A DNA stretch of 64,000 nt from NCBI GenBank assembly GCA_002633005.1, contig NMRA01000047.1:895326-959325 (forward strand), read 5' to 3'. Both the position numbers and the translations under genes were made by a program. Shown piece by piece: positions 33,801 through 46,885 of this stretch. This stretch comes from Phoronis australis. Lineage: Eukaryota > Phoronida > Phoronidae. Below the pieces are notes generated by a model. That model made no database searches. It worked only from the letters and a program-made list of their open reading frames with translations, and had not been told where the DNA came from. Each line of letters opens with the position of its first letter. Position 1 is the stretch's first letter.

Positions 33801-34792
33801 TCACATTTCAATGTACAGTTGATAAGAAATGAGAAGATCAGGTGCAAATTGCTCTACCACAAAGGCAGCAGACAGAATTAATTCCATGGTGACAACCCCT
33901 TTGTGTCAACTGATGTTTACACACATAGTTGTGCTGTGTACACTGCCTACATACCAACATAGTCTAACCATAGTAAAAGACTGCTCAACTGTCTGTACGG
34001 AACAGTTCAGAGACGAACTCATGACAGAACAGTGAAAATTTGATAAAAATGAAGTCTGAAAATTTGTTAAATCGCGTGGCCAACGAAAGTGGAAAATCGC
34101 TTATCTTTCCCATGTTGATAATTTAATTTGTTCCATTTTTAGCAATATAATCATGTTTTTATGCTGAAGTCACTTCAAAAACAACTGTCTCCACAGCAAC
34201 CTATTGACTCTTCCAAAGGAACGTTGGTTGCATGCTTAGTACTTTGCTTGACTTGAATTTGGTTACAGTAAAACACCTGTCATTCATGTGTGATTCGCCC
34301 CAAGAGCTTACTGCTTCAGCAGCTGAAACTGAGCTGTGTTCAGACCAACTAAACTTAGTTGTAACCCAATCTTTTCATACAATAGGGCAGAACTTTCATA
34401 AGCAACAACAAGAGCAACACAGAGCGTTGAAATGTGCCCACAATTGCACCGTATACGGTATCCTTCTAGGGTTGTTTATTGGTACCATAAAGTGGCCAGT
34501 AGAGGGCATATATGTAGTATGTTGTACTTTGCAAAATGGAAAGGCATGGTCATTGTCTCCTCAATAGGCTAGGTTTCAAACTGTGAGTGATCTTCATAAT
34601 ACAAGCACATCCTATGCATCAGTTGCTTAAAGCACCACAGAAACATAGAATTTAAAACAAATTTACCAACATACGAGATTAGCACAGCATTAGAATGCCA
34701 GAAACAAATTTCTACTTGGAACTTTTCCTTCATAGTCACGAAGTAACACAAAGTATACACCTGAAGACCTATGAAAATACAGAGGTCAATGT
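30811..34792. other. Intergenic with scattered repeat fragments, no gene seen
   Basis: A family A core sits at 32960-33030 (TTTTGATGAAATAAAATGTC / CATTGTCCTGCCATATTTCG). TTTAGTTTAGTTTAGTTTA occurs near 30943-30961. The open frame 34232-34567 (111 codons) has no domain. No host exon is convincing. Confidence 0.4.
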
Positions 34793-35724
34793 NNNNNNNN
34801 NNNNNNNNNNNNNNNNNNNNNNNNNNNNNNNNNNNNNNNNNNNNNNNNNNNNNNNNNNNNNNNNNNNNNNNNNNNNNNNNNNNNNNNNNNNNNNNNNNNN
34901 NNNNNNNNNNNNNNNNNNNNNNNNNNNNNNNNNNNNNNNNNNNNNNNNNNNNNNNNNNNNNNNNNNNNNNNNNNNNNNNNNNNNNNNNNNNNNNNNNNNN
35001 NNNNNNNNNNNNNNNNNNNNNNNNNNNNNNNNNNNNNNNNNNNNNNNNNNNNNNNNNNNNNNNNNNNNNNNNNNNNNNNNNNNNNNNNNNNNNNNNNNNN
35101 NNNNNNNNNNNNNNNNNNNNNNNNNNNNNNNNNNNNNNNNNNNNNNNNNNNNNNNNNNNNNNNNNNNNNNNNNNNNNNNNNNNNNNNNNNNNNNNNNNNN
35201 NNNNNNNNNNNNNNNNNNNNNNNNNNNNNNNNNNNNNNNNNNNNNNNNNNNNNNNNNNNNNNNNNNNNNNNNNNNNNNNNNNNNNNNNNNNNNNNNNNNN
35301 NNNNNNNNNNNNNNNNNNNNNNNNNNNNNNNNNNNNNNNNNNNNNNNNNNNNNNNNNNNNNNNNNNNNNNNNNNNNNNNNNNNNNNNNNNNNNNNNNNNN
35401 NNNNNNNNNNNNNNNNNNNNNNNNNNNNNNNNNNNNNNNNNNNNNNNNNNNNNNNNNNNNNNNNNNNNNNNNNNNNNNNNNNNNNNNNNNNNNNNNNNNN
35501 NNNNNNNNNNNNNNNNNNNNNNNNNNNNNNNNNNNNNNNNNNNNNNNNNNNNNNNNNNNNNNNNNNNNNNNNNNNNNNNNNNNNNNNNNNNNNNNNNNNN
35601 NNNNNNNNNNNNNNNNNNNNNNNNNNNNNNNNNNNNNNNNNNNNNNNNNNNNNNNNNNNNNNNNNNNNNNNNNNNNNNNNNNNNNNNNNNNNNNNNNNNN
35701 NNNNNNNNNNNNNNNNNNNNNNNN
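34793..35724. other. Assembly gap (932 N)
   Basis: A run of N; the apparent long open frames on both strands here are produced by the Ns. Confidence 0.99.
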
Positions 35725-35739
35725 CCGTCTCGGAGTCCC

Positions 35740-35999
35740 GGCGTCGTTGCACTCATTGTGATCATCGATCTTTTTCTAAAAGTCGGGGAATCGCGCGTTT
35801 CCGTAGCACTAGGCGCTAAATCTTTATTCTTTAAAAGTCGGGGATGGGCGCTTAACCGAGAGGTGGGCGCTTAACTGGAAATCTTAAAAAATCGCAGGGG
35901 GCTCTTAACCGAGCAGTGGGCGGTTAAATAGAAAATCCACTTAAAGTCGGGGATGGGCGGTTAACTGAGCATGGGCGTTAACCCGAACGATTACGGTAA
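35740..35999 (+). repeat. Dispersed repeat family C, best copy (right end)
   Basis: Contains several direct copies of AAAGTCGGGGATGGGCGCTT AAC-type blocks, alternating with GAGNNGTGGGCGCTTAACTG and GAAAATCTTAAA spacers, and ends GAGCATGGGCGTTAACCCG then ATTACGGTAAT. The left part runs into the N gap. G+C is higher than the surroundings. Confidence 0.55.
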
Positions 36000-37429
36000 T
36001 ACCCAACAACCTTGGCAAATCAGGGCTCACTTCGTTTGAAAAAAGGTCTAATTAATTGATGATTCACAGAAAATACTCAATGTCTTTTTAATGGGCACTC
36101 AGTTGACACTCAAGGATATATGCTCAGAATAAATGGATTGTTTTCATTGAAATCATAAAAGTCCTGATGATGACGGTTCAAGCAAGAGTGGATGGTCAAG
36201 AAAGTAATAACTTCTTACAGAGTTTAGGAGTTCAGTGGATATTAAGCACAGTATCTGACAGTTTCTGAGACATGATGTTCTGCGGTGAGCCAAATTAGGA
36301 ATTTTTCTTGGGTCCTGTTAAAACTTAAACAATGCAGACACAGACTAAGTGTTGCACGGTCACAGCAACCAAACCAAAGTTTTAAAAATGTAGATACAAT
36401 AAAACTTGCATAAATCATATTTTTGCTTCGCAAAATTCCACAGTGGTTCATTCTAATCCGTACATTGAGCAATTTAGTCAGATTTTGCCTTGCTTGAAAA
36501 AATCTTATAATTCAATTGAATCTGACTTATACAAGGTTTGAATTAGCTGTAGATGTTTTTGTACTTGAAATATAAACCTTTTGTAAAGTTTCAAAAAGGC
36601 ACCTTTTCAGAGGGCAACAGGACTCGAAGAGTCATCCCTATGAGCAGCATATCCCGCATACCTCCCTTAGGAGAGTACACCCCCTCCACCGTAGAATAAA
36701 ACTTAGACTTGTAAAGCCTGAAATACACCAGCCAGCCAGCGCAAATCGCGTCTTTTCAAGGAGCACTCAGTCAGGCCAAGTGCACACCTGCCCCAAGCCA
36801 ATGAGCTGGAACAGTGATTATCATCCTACCAGACACTTTGAGGAAAGCAAGGCATACTACTCTGAAGGATGGAACATGAGCCCGGTAACATTCCATGCAT
36901 GTGTCTCTACAGCAGGGATTCTATGAAATGTGATTCTAGAAAAATAGAGGAGAGGACCGAAAACACCCAAGTTGAACAGTCTCGCTTACATGCTCACATC
37001 AACACTTTATCATATTCCAACCATTGATTAGTACCTATTACGAACTTTAGGCACACGTGAATATTTTTTTCCCATCCATAGTGCATTTTCAAGGGGTCAA
37101 GTTGTTTTTTATGCAATGAATAACAACATTTTTCTTATGAAAGAGTAGGAATCCCAAGTTTTGAAAATAAGCATTGCCATGAGAACTATTTGAACCCAAT
37201 GCAAAGTGGACAAGACAGAAAAATTCTGACCGACAGACACCAAGAAAAACTGTCATAAAGCTTTTGCATTTTATACAGTTTTTATTGCCTTACAGTATTT
37301 TTTACATCCATGGACGTAGGCAATATCCAGTTAATATAAGAGAATACAGGCACTTTACCCTTACATAAAAATGCTACTTAATCATAGATGCAACATTAGG
37401 TAAATTTTCTACACCTTTTCGCTAAAAAT
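36000..37429. other. Intergenic, no gene seen
   Basis: 36215-36330 resembles the terminal part of family B (GACATGATGTTCTGCGG ... CTTGGGTCCTG). Otherwise featureless, AT-rich sequence. Confidence 0.4.
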
Positions 37430-37620
37430 AATGGACAAATATTCTTTTTAATTTTCAAAGCCTAATTACTTTGCTGCCAACAACAGAAACTTTAAATGTT
37501 GTTCTATCACTTCTGTACAATTCAAACAACCCTAATAGTAGACTAAATTTTTTAATGACGAAACAAAATTTCATTTTTCCGCCGAATTTTGTGCCGAATA
37601 GGTGAAGAGTGACCATAGCT
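37430..37620 (+). repeat. Dispersed repeat family A copy
   Basis: TTTTTAATTTTCAAAGCCTA then AATTACTTTGCTGCCAACAA, then TGACGAAACAAAATTTCATT and TTTGTGCCGAATAGGTGAAG, in the family order. Confidence 0.5.
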
Positions 37621-37984
37621 GCCATAGTTTGCACTTAAAAACAATTTTTCCATTTTCCAGGAGCTTCCCCCAACATGATTTTCATCTTTTACCACCCGTT
37701 TCCCCATGAAAAGCAAGCAAATAGTAATTTTTGCTATTCACAGCTGCCGAACAAAACAATGAAATAAATTGTGATATGGATTGCAAAATGAGAATTTCTA
37801 CTCATCAAGCGAAACCCTCCATTTCATTTTTCTTAAATTTTAAATCCACTCCAAAACTGTTTTTGTCCTTTGGCGGGACAACTTATGAAATTACTTTGTA
37901 CCTTTTATAGGTTATTTAGGACCTTGTGGACAAGTGCCTATATTAAGCCAAATAGCTACAAAGCTAAAAAGTTTATTTCTTTAA

Positions 37985-38345
37985 AAGAACAGATTTTATA
38001 AAAGTAGAAAGCCTGCAGAATTTCATTTTTTGCTGTATACCAATCTGCCATTAATTTGGACACACAACAAAGCAAAAAGTTACATCGAAAGCAAAACTGG
38101 TATCAATAACACGACCAAATTTCTTTTGATATAAATATTCAAGATGAAAATTTCATCTAACCTCAAAATAGCTGTTATAGTTTTCTAAATAATCAGTTCG
38201 TTTTCATTTTTATCCAGCCTTTGATTTTTTTTCACAAAACCATAAATGTTCTATTTTTAATACCCCCTCAAATAAAAGTGGAATAGTTTAAAAACAGCGA
38301 TTTGGAGATCGATGCATAGAACACTGTAAACGAACCGAAATGAAA
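37985..38345 (+). repeat. Dispersed repeat family B, copy 4
   Basis: AAAGTAGAAAGCCTGCAGAA, CGAAAGCAAAACTGGTATCA, AATATTCAAGATGAAAATTTC and AAAAGTGGAATAGTTTAAAA blocks follow the order seen in copies 3 and 5. Confidence 0.55.
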
Positions 38346-38933
38346 CGAACACAGCTGCAAATATTCCAGGTAGGAAATGCATGTTTTACACATACGTTGA
38401 ACTGATTCGAAACAGCCGTTTCGCAGTAGAAATCGAATAAACTGCAGGCGAGGATATCGTCAGCTATGAGCCGGCTAATCTTTTACACCATAAAATAAAA
38501 GTTCTACTTCCTGAACCAAGTGGCGCTGATGGAGCCCAGGCGGATGAATGGCACAGATTTTCCATGCTTTTGGTTTTGATGACCATCAGTTGAACACCTT
38601 GAAGTATTGCTGTCAACTAAGTGTTTAGATTATGTAGAATCTTACCCACAAGATGGTGTACTTGGCCAATTATCTGTAAAACTGTAGATTCTAACTAACT
38701 AGAAACCCCGTAGAAATGGATTCTTGACTATGCTAATTTGCCAATCTGAATTTGATGGCTCAAGTACACATTGCCTGTGCCTAAGGAAATAGAATCCTAT
38801 CACAGTAAGGAATACTATGAAACTGACGTATTGAGAGTAAAGCACTTAACTTGATTATCAAATCAGGGCGAATAGTAGTCAAAAGCAACCATTTTGGAGG
38901 TGGATAAATCAATCTTCAAACACGCAAACATGC

Positions 38934-39147
38934 TATTTTAAACTTTTGCTCCTTGGTTTTACAATTACACTCTTAGGATATAGGCCTAGAGTATACATGT
39001 CAAGTTTCACTCTGGTGCTATTTTAAACTTTTGCCCCATGGCTTAACACAAGTCTTTAAGATATAGGTTCAGAGGATATGTCAGGTTTCCCTCTAATGTT
39101 TTTAAATTTTTGCTTCTACGCTTAACACAAATCTTACAGATATAGGC
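38934..39147 (+). repeat. Three degenerate tandem copies of an approximately 80-bp unit
   Basis: Each copy runs from a TTTTAAACTTTTGCTCC-like block to a GATATAGGCCTAGAG block and a TGTCAAGTTTCACTCT-like block. Divergence between copies is high, so this is an old array. Confidence 0.7.
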
Positions 39148-40149
39148 CCACCTTGACATAACTTAAGGTACATGTGTAGCTAATTTTACCAAGTTTTGTT
39201 GTTTGATTACAGTTGTACTCTACAAACTACACGTGCACAAACACAACACATTTTTTCTTAAAATTCCTCTGTTAGGACATTGAGGCCTCGGAATACTAAA
39301 AATACTTTGACTGTACATAACGGGAATTATTAATGCGGAGAAAATGCTAGGTCGATTGAAACAAAAGTCGTGTAGAAAGTCAAAAAGTTTCATATAGACA
39401 GCATTCACTCCGACAATATACGGGAGAAATGAAATTAATTGGACATCAAAGAAAATGTGTAAACATCTGTTCAAGTAATCAATGAAGCAAAGATAAGCAC
39501 AACACCTCCTCCTAGCACACCTCCGTCAAACACGGTTGCGCCCACATTAGGCAATGCATCACCTGTAGACGCTGAAAGCAGACAAGCGATGATGGAAGCG
39601 TTCAACCGATTTACATTCTGATTGACAAAATAAAGCAAACTAAACGAGATGTATGAAAACAGTTACCAGTGAATAGAGTGAATGTTACAAACAGCCAACA
39701 CTGCAATTATCTACATTTCAATTTTTTGCCTTAAGTATGCCAATTATGGGTCACCTGACCAAAAAAGTTGTGACCTTGGCCTTATGAAAACGTGGCTGTG
39801 ATTTTTAACACGCGGCCAACTAAATTGCACTGAAGATTGAATTTTACTTAATGGCAAAACTAAACGATCAAAGAACATCAAAAAGGACACAGTTTATTGA
39901 CAGGTCTGTCTGAACTTGTTGAACTCTCTGATTGTCAGTATATTTTCACTCAAAAGTTATCCCAGCTTTCAGCGATAACTATCAGTTGGTAAGTTATCCA
40001 TAGGGCAATATTGGTTGACCAACTAGACTCGTGTGGAAATTGAAATCCACTGCAGAGCAATGAAGTTAAACAAACTGATATGGAGTTAAGTTTGTGTAGG
40101 ATTTTATCAATGTGTCTTTGTGTCCTTAATCAAATATTTACAAAACTAT
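39148..40149. other. Intergenic, no gene seen
   Basis: No supported coding sequence or repeat boundary. Confidence 0.4.
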
Positions 40150-40560
40150 ATAGATTTTAATTGTTAAAATTATATATTTTCTGAAACTAGAAAACGTGAA
40201 GGAAACTAGGAACCAGAAACCGTGAAGACCTTGTCGATTGATTAAGTCACATGACCATGTATTTTAGTAAAATTGAGCAAAAAAGGTACATTGATAGCAA
40301 AACAATGGTATCATTGTGATGAACCAATCTCCTTTGACATAAATGTTCAAGATGAAATCTCAAAAATGCTGTTACAGTTTTGCACATTAAAATCATAAGT
40401 CATCCAAAAGTGGAACATTTAAAAACAATTCCAAACAAGATTTCGGTGTCTAAAGCATAGCATCTGAAAGTTGGATAAGAATCCAAACAGCCACCCATCA
40501 GATATTATATTCCAAAATTGGTCAAATTTGCATTTTTTCTAAGATCCTAAATAATTAAGA
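40150..40560 (+). repeat. Dispersed repeat family B, copy 5
   Basis: TTTTCTGAAACTAGAAAACG, GTCACATGACCATGTATTTT, GATAGCAAAACAATGGTATC, GTTCAAGATGAAATCTCAAA, AAAAACAATTCCAAACAAGA and a final AAATTTGCATTTTTTCTAAG block. One of the clearest copies. Confidence 0.65.
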
Positions 40561-43549
40561 ATACCAAATTGTTTAAAAGAACGGAATTTCGAGTTTTCCG
40601 TTCCTTTCTGAAGGGGACCGTTAGACATACAAAATGAAAAAGAATGCCGAAACATCTGGTAGAATCTAAAACAAAAGTGGCTCAATACGTCCTATTTTAA
40701 AGGCGCAGTTACTGTCTAGCCATCACCTGCTTTTGACTAACCTTCCACTTTCTTTCCACAAGTTTTAAACATAAACTTTGATCATTCTGAACCTAATGAA
40801 GAACAAAATGTAGTCATGTAAGTAGAGCCCATATCAGTGCAGCAGCGTAGGAGAACCCTTCTTAAGTCATTAGCAGGGTTTTAAATAAATACTGAAGGTG
40901 TCACTCAAAAAGACGTGTAACAGACAAGTGATTAAGAGAAGGAACTGACAAAATATGTCTCCACAAAATATGAACCTAATTTGACTCCTGATAATTCTGT
41001 TTTGTCTCCACAAAAAAACTAGATAAAGAAACAATTCTAGTGTGCTTCTAGCCTGGTTTGTAGGCCTAACATGTACTTGTCATCAAACATTTGGTAAAGA
41101 CTAAATTCCTTGCACCAAGGTAATTAGTTTCTGAAAATTTTGGCACATATTTTTGGGTATAATAAGTGAAAAATTGCCGCAGTGTACAGAGTACAGTTTT
41201 TCTTGTATAAACATTGTTCTCAAATGTGACTTATAAATCCATAAATAGGCAGGCCTTCGTCTAGAGGGGGTCCAGGACATCCCAATTGACACCCTAACTC
41301 AACTAGGGTGCACTGTTCAGCATTTTGATGCCCAAGTAGAGAAAACACGTAAGCAAAAGAGTCTCTTTTCACTTGCTTGTACCAGCTCTGGGAACTCATT
41401 GGCCGCTCAAGGATAAAAATGTTGATTTAGAAATGTTGTAAGATATCAAAAACTTAATTGTGGAGCCATGTCACCATAGTAACATACAACATTATAACAG
41501 CTATTTGACTTGAGGTCATGAAAAAGTAATCACACGTCATTGGTCAAGGACACCCTGAGAAATTGGGAAACCCATTTTGGATACCCGCTTTGAAATTCTC
41601 AATGAACTCCTGCGCGTGGGTAACAACTGCACTTCGCTAGTGTTTAGCGTTCAGCTAGCCATGTTGAATTCTTAAACGCAGCATTTTGGGGTTTAAAAAC
41701 ACTGCCAGGCTTATTTGAGCTTCAATTATTGCCAAATGAGCCTGAAATTCAAGTCAAAGCCAATCTCAATATGCAACATTTTAAAATTTTGAGTTAATCA
41801 ACCTCACTAAACTTTGAAGCATTGAGTCGCTGATGGTTTTGATGTTCTTCTTGATAATGGAAATATAGTCTTAAAAGAATAAGAAATATTACGAGACCGA
41901 TTTTTCCTGTTTTGGAAGCTAAACACAGAGCAAATGCAGTTTCAATTGTCTTATATAGTGACTCCTAATTAAACAATACTTTTTTCACAGACAATATTTC
42001 CGAGCCAGAGATTGAGAAGCAACTAATTTCACTTAATCTCATCCTACATGCAAATACTGCAACAAAAAACTGGCAGAATACACAACAGTTATACGGCAAC
42101 TATTTTCATCCATACATCTGGAGCATCTCTATGTCACTACTACTGTCATCCATAAGTCTGAAAAGTCTGGGCTTTCCAACAGGAAATCAAAGTCATTCCT
42201 GGACACTTCAGTTAAAAGCATTATGTATTTCCACTTGGCCCAATTTCTAATTCTGGTTTGAAAGATGGCAGAGTTGGTAGGGACAAAATGCGGTTTCTTT
42301 CACTCAAAAGACATTTTGAGACATCAGACATTTTCATGTGAATCGTTCAAGTATCCTACCACATAAACAGAGGCAATTTGACTACATGACGGACCTAATG
42401 AATTTACATCTCACTGCTCTAAACCTACAGGAGCACAGAAACACTACCAACTACTCTACCGACATCCAGCAACAGGGCGTATTCCATTATGTCGTAGTTA
42501 TATCTAAAGACGGCCATTACCCTGTTACCAAGAACACGTCCGTAATCCAACCAGTGCGCACATACCCAATAGCTATAATCAGGGATAGCTTGGTTGATAA
42601 CCAGGTAACAACTAGCAGGAGCCCAATTTTAATTAAAAAGACCACAGTAATCCTACTTATACTGCTACTGTCTGAACGACATTTAAACACAGAACATTCT
42701 TCGTTCAATCAAACGAAAAGATATATAACTGCAAAACTGGCACTGGCTATTTTAGTTTCTCCTCATTTTTTCATAAGTGAACGGTACCTCCTAAATGTAA
42801 TGTTTTACTGTTTTTAAGTTCTGTATCGAAGCGTACCATCAGATGCTTTGAAAAATTGCAGACATTCGCAACAATATTGGATGCTTTTGAAAAATGGTAT
42901 TATTTTTGTCCGAAATTGGAGATGTTCTGTAATTCATCTTTCTCATCCAGTGGGACTGAGTGTGAGAGTAAAAAATTATTTATTTTTTGAAACTATTAAT
43001 TTCTAATAGCACGCAATAGTACTTGGGGATTCTCATGAAAAAAATGAAAAAATGCTAGCTGACATCACCAGTGTAGCAGTTAAACCCAGCTCAAAATTAT
43101 GCTTAAATCAAAGCAAAATTTCAAAATTTATTTATGCAAGAGAAATTTAGTCCAAACTGATATTTTTTTGGCAATAAATGCTTTTACAACAGCTCCAACC
43201 ACACCAAAACAATTTTGACAATGATGTATTTAATCTCTTTTCAATCACCACAAAAATACAAAAAATAGCAATTTCAAAGGCTAGCTATACTACTAAAAAC
43301 AAATGCAAGTTTTTGTTCTCTTAAAGCTGCGCAGTGCCAACAACACAAATGGACAAGTCAAGTTTTTCTTAATGTCTTATTTCGGTTAAGAAATTTGATC
43401 GATAACAAATCGTTTGCCCGCCATGCTAAATTTACGACTGTTAAATACCACGAAGTTGTCATATTTAAATAATTAGCCTGGTAGTTGTAGGCTTCTCACA
43501 GTCAGAAAACGTTTTGATTAATAATAGTTAAGTATGCTATGGGTGCATG
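40561..43549. other. Intergenic, no gene seen
   Basis: The 159-codon frame 42338-42817 starts at GTG and lacks any recognisable domain; a frame of this length is not surprising by chance here. A family A-like copy lies at about 43255-43450 (TTTCAAAGGCTAGCTATACT ... AGAAATTTGATCGATAACAA ... CCCGCCATGCTAAATTTACG). Confidence 0.4.
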
Positions 43550-43720
43550 TACACATATGTGTATATATCTATTTCATAGTTATATATATTTATATCTGTA
43601 TCTACATCCATTTGCGTCATGTGGAGTAAATGTACCATAATAACATTAATTTTCTTTCTGTGATACGTAAACCTTTGATGTGTGTGTGGGTGTGCGCACA
43701 TGTGTGTGTGCGTGCGTGAT
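43550..43720. repeat. TA-rich and TG-rich simple repeats
   Basis: ATATATCT/TATATATATT runs near 43555-43600 and a GTGTGTGGGTGTGCGCACAT / GTGTGTGTGCGTGCGTG run at 43680-43719. Confidence 0.85.
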
Positions 43721-46350
43721 TTTGTCCCATTATCCTAGCCACTTCTCTGCCTGCGTTTACTGTCCTCGATTTGAAAGCAAGTACATGCATTATTTAAAGA
43801 CACATTATTGAGGAGAAAAATTATTTTCTGAGATGAGCCTCAACCTCAATACAAACCTGTAACCTGTGCGGTCGCAAGCTGACTGTCTGCAGGAGCAGGT
43901 AAATCCCACTTGATAAATGGCTGGGTATTTCAAGCACACTTAACTGATAAAAGTCTGACAGCAGTGAGAATTGGTGATTTCTAATAGAATCACAAAAAAA
44001 TCAATGGATTTTTTTGTTTTATAGTTCTGGTCAAAGCTAATAACTTCAAGAAGTCTGGGCATTTTTCAGCTGTAAAGCGGATAATGTCCATTTTGATACC
44101 ATGTGTCAGATGAAATAAACATTTTTAAGAAGTTAGAATCAACCCTGGATTAGTGCCAGAGGAAAATCAGCCGCTACTCTGGAGACCAACAAATGGATGG
44201 ATGGTTGGACAACATACAGACTGCAAGACATATTCTACAAGAAAACTTTTTCCTGACGAGAATCGAGTCACCCAGTATTAGCAATATTGAGAAAAACTAA
44301 GGCATAAGATATTAAAATGTTTCTACTAATGAGCCAGATCCTACACAGATTAATTTGCAGAGCTATAAACATTAGGACCTTATTCTTATTAACTCTATCA
44401 GCTTACAAAAACAAGGTTCCCTGTCTGGTAAAATGACCCGCTTGTCATTAGCAGAATGACATTGCTGCATCTTGCCTTACAGGTTCAGTGACTTTCAAAA
44501 ATGGAAACAAGATAATATTAGAGACTCCATTCAAAAAAGTTTGCAATTTTCAAAAGACATCGCTGTGTACGCACTACATTCCCAAACACTGGGGTCAATT
44601 TCAGTTTCTTGGAATTCGAAAATCTTTACACTGGCGCAAGGAAAGAATTTAATCTGGTGATACTTTTATCCATTGAAGATACAGGATAACCAAGAAATCA
44701 AACTTGTGGTTTTTATCTTTTTTAGTTTTGTTTCACACAAGTTGTGAAAACTGCAAACTCACAATAAAAATATATAATTATATAATTGCAGGCAGTCTGG
44801 TACACGTTGTTATAGACGTGCGCAGGCCACAAAGGTGAGCCCATTGCACTGTTCACCTGGAACCAGTTTTGTGCTTTATTAATATATGGATAAAACCAAT
44901 ATGAGGAGCTAGAGATCTGACTCAAGGGTTTGGCAGTGTGCCCCAGAGGGAAATATTCATAAAATCAATACGTGCTTTCTTTTGCATAATTGTAACAAAT
45001 GACATAAAAACCTAGCTTCAAGTGAATATTGAATATCACCTTGAGGAAAAAAGATTTGCATAAAACATGTTTCACACGCTTGACAGGCCATGTTGGTACT
45101 GATTCCAACCTAGGAACAAAATCAAGTCATCTCCGTATGCGATTCGAAACATAAATCATTATTTAAAAATAAAACTTCAATTTCAACGGAACTGGCATAA
45201 CCAAGAAAAAGACATATACCCAGAATGAAATCTTTTAAAGAATTCTATTATTTAAAAAAAAACATCAACAAACTGCTCACTGACCGTAGGTGTTAAAACG
45301 GATACGTAATTTTTTCATAGAGCATTATTTTACGCTATGCCTAGAAAGTTCATGCCCTGCTTTTAGAATGCCACTTATATTTCAACAATCTGATGTATGG
45401 GCAGGTGGACAACAACTTTACACCAACACTCGGCTACATTCCTCCATTGACAGGCAGACCCAATGTAATCCCTTATGGTTCAACCAATTACCACCAATTC
45501 CCTGATTAGAAGACTTAAATAATGATTTCATTTTAATTGAATTCATCCAGTTCTCCTGCTGGGGTCAGATCAAAGTATGCCCTCGGGCTATTTGTCTAAC
45601 CACCATGCATGACTGACCCCTAGTGGTTGGCTAATATAGAAGCTTCTAAATCGGACAAGATCCCAACAACAGGGTTACCTTAAGTGTTGGCAGAAGAGCA
45701 TTAACACAAACCCTCAGGCTTTTTGCCAGGGTATTTTCATGGGGAAACTCTGACGTAACAAAAATATATTGCAGTCTCATCCGTCAGGGGTGTCGACAGC
45801 TGAGGGTCAACTGACAGAAGAAGCTGTAAGACTCTAATAAGAGCAAATGACCACTTGTAAATTAAATCCAACATTTCAAAGCCGTGGGATTGTGATTGTG
45901 ACCCCGGAGTGTTCTTTAGGGTGTTGCGGTAATTTCAGCGCAAATCTGGCCATTCTTGAATATGGCCAGAAATAAAAGTTGACAGAAGAAAAATGCCAAT
46001 GAGACTTTATGAAATTTACCAGGTGGCGCTAGTCTACCAATGATTCTTCCATATAAATGCATGCAATCATGTATAATCACAGGCTACCTCTAGAAACAGC
46101 TCTAACGGAGGTGAACCACTTCCTGTTCTTCCTATAATTATGTAATGAAAACAAATTTTCACTAGCACGACCAAGCAAATATGGGACCAATTCCATCTTG
46201 AAACAACATTCCTTACGACCCCTATAAGTGACTATTGCCCCCATTTTATTACAAAATTATGTTAGTTTCACAAGTACGCAAACACATGCACATACACACA
46301 TATAGGCGTATGCACAGATACCCATTGTTTACACACATTTAAAGGACACC
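43721..46350. other. Intergenic, no gene seen
   Basis: Only short open frames, none with a domain or splice support. CACACATGCACATACACACA-like sequence near 46278-46305 leads into the minisatellite. Confidence 0.4.
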
Positions 46351-46673
46351 GCCTTATCCCATATCCGGCCTTATCCCATATCCGGCCTTATCCCATATCC
46401 GGCCTTATCCCATATCCGGCCTTATCCCATATCCGGCCTTATCCCATATCCGGCCTTATCCCATATCCGGCCTTATCCCATATCCGGCCTTATCCCATAT
46501 CCGGCCTTATCCCATATCCGGCCTTATCCCATATCCGGCCTTATCCCATATCCGGCCTTATCCCATATCCGGCCTTATCCCATATCCGGCCTTATCCCAT
46601 ATCCGGCCTTATCCCATATCCGGCCTTATCCCATATCCGGCCTTATCCCATATCCGGCCTTATCCCATATCCG
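46351..46673 (+). repeat. 17-bp minisatellite, 19 perfect copies
   Basis: GCCTTATCCCATATCCG is repeated exactly 19 times (323 bp = 19 x 17) with no substitution that I can see. Such homogeneity implies very recent expansion or ongoing homogenisation. There are no spacers, so this is not a CRISPR array. Confidence 0.97.
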
Positions 46674-46744
46674 TCTAAGAACATCAGCAGCTCATTGGCA
46701 TTCCAAAATACAGCATGATGGTGAAGTCTCAAATTTGAACAAAA

Positions 46745-46885
46745 GTAACTGCCAAATTGTCATTTCTCCATTTTCAAAAATGCTCAATGTGAAATGTAAA
46801 AAAGCGTAGTCAATTTCATTGAAATTTTATGTACAATAAAATTTGACTGCTCTGCCATATTGTATTCTAAATTTAAGAGAAATCA
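46745..46885 (+). repeat. Dispersed repeat family A copy
   Basis: TGCCAAATTGTCATTTCTCC, ATTTTCAAAAATGCTCAATG, and the ACAATAAAATTTGACTGCTC / TGCCATATTGTATTCTAAAT core. Confidence 0.5.

Noticed and set aside
34232-34567. 111-codon plus-strand frame
   Set aside because: No recognisable motif, TTG/GTG-type start region, no support.
34569-35874. Long open frames on both strands across the second N gap
   Set aside because: They consist almost entirely of undetermined residues; the real flanks contribute only short tails without domains.
42338-42817. 159-codon plus-strand frame
   Set aside because: Starts at GTG, shows no domain or splice context, and this length is expected by chance in a 64-kb AT-rich window.
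46351-46673. CRISPR array
   Set aside because: Units are contiguous without spacers, and the window is animal nuclear DNA.
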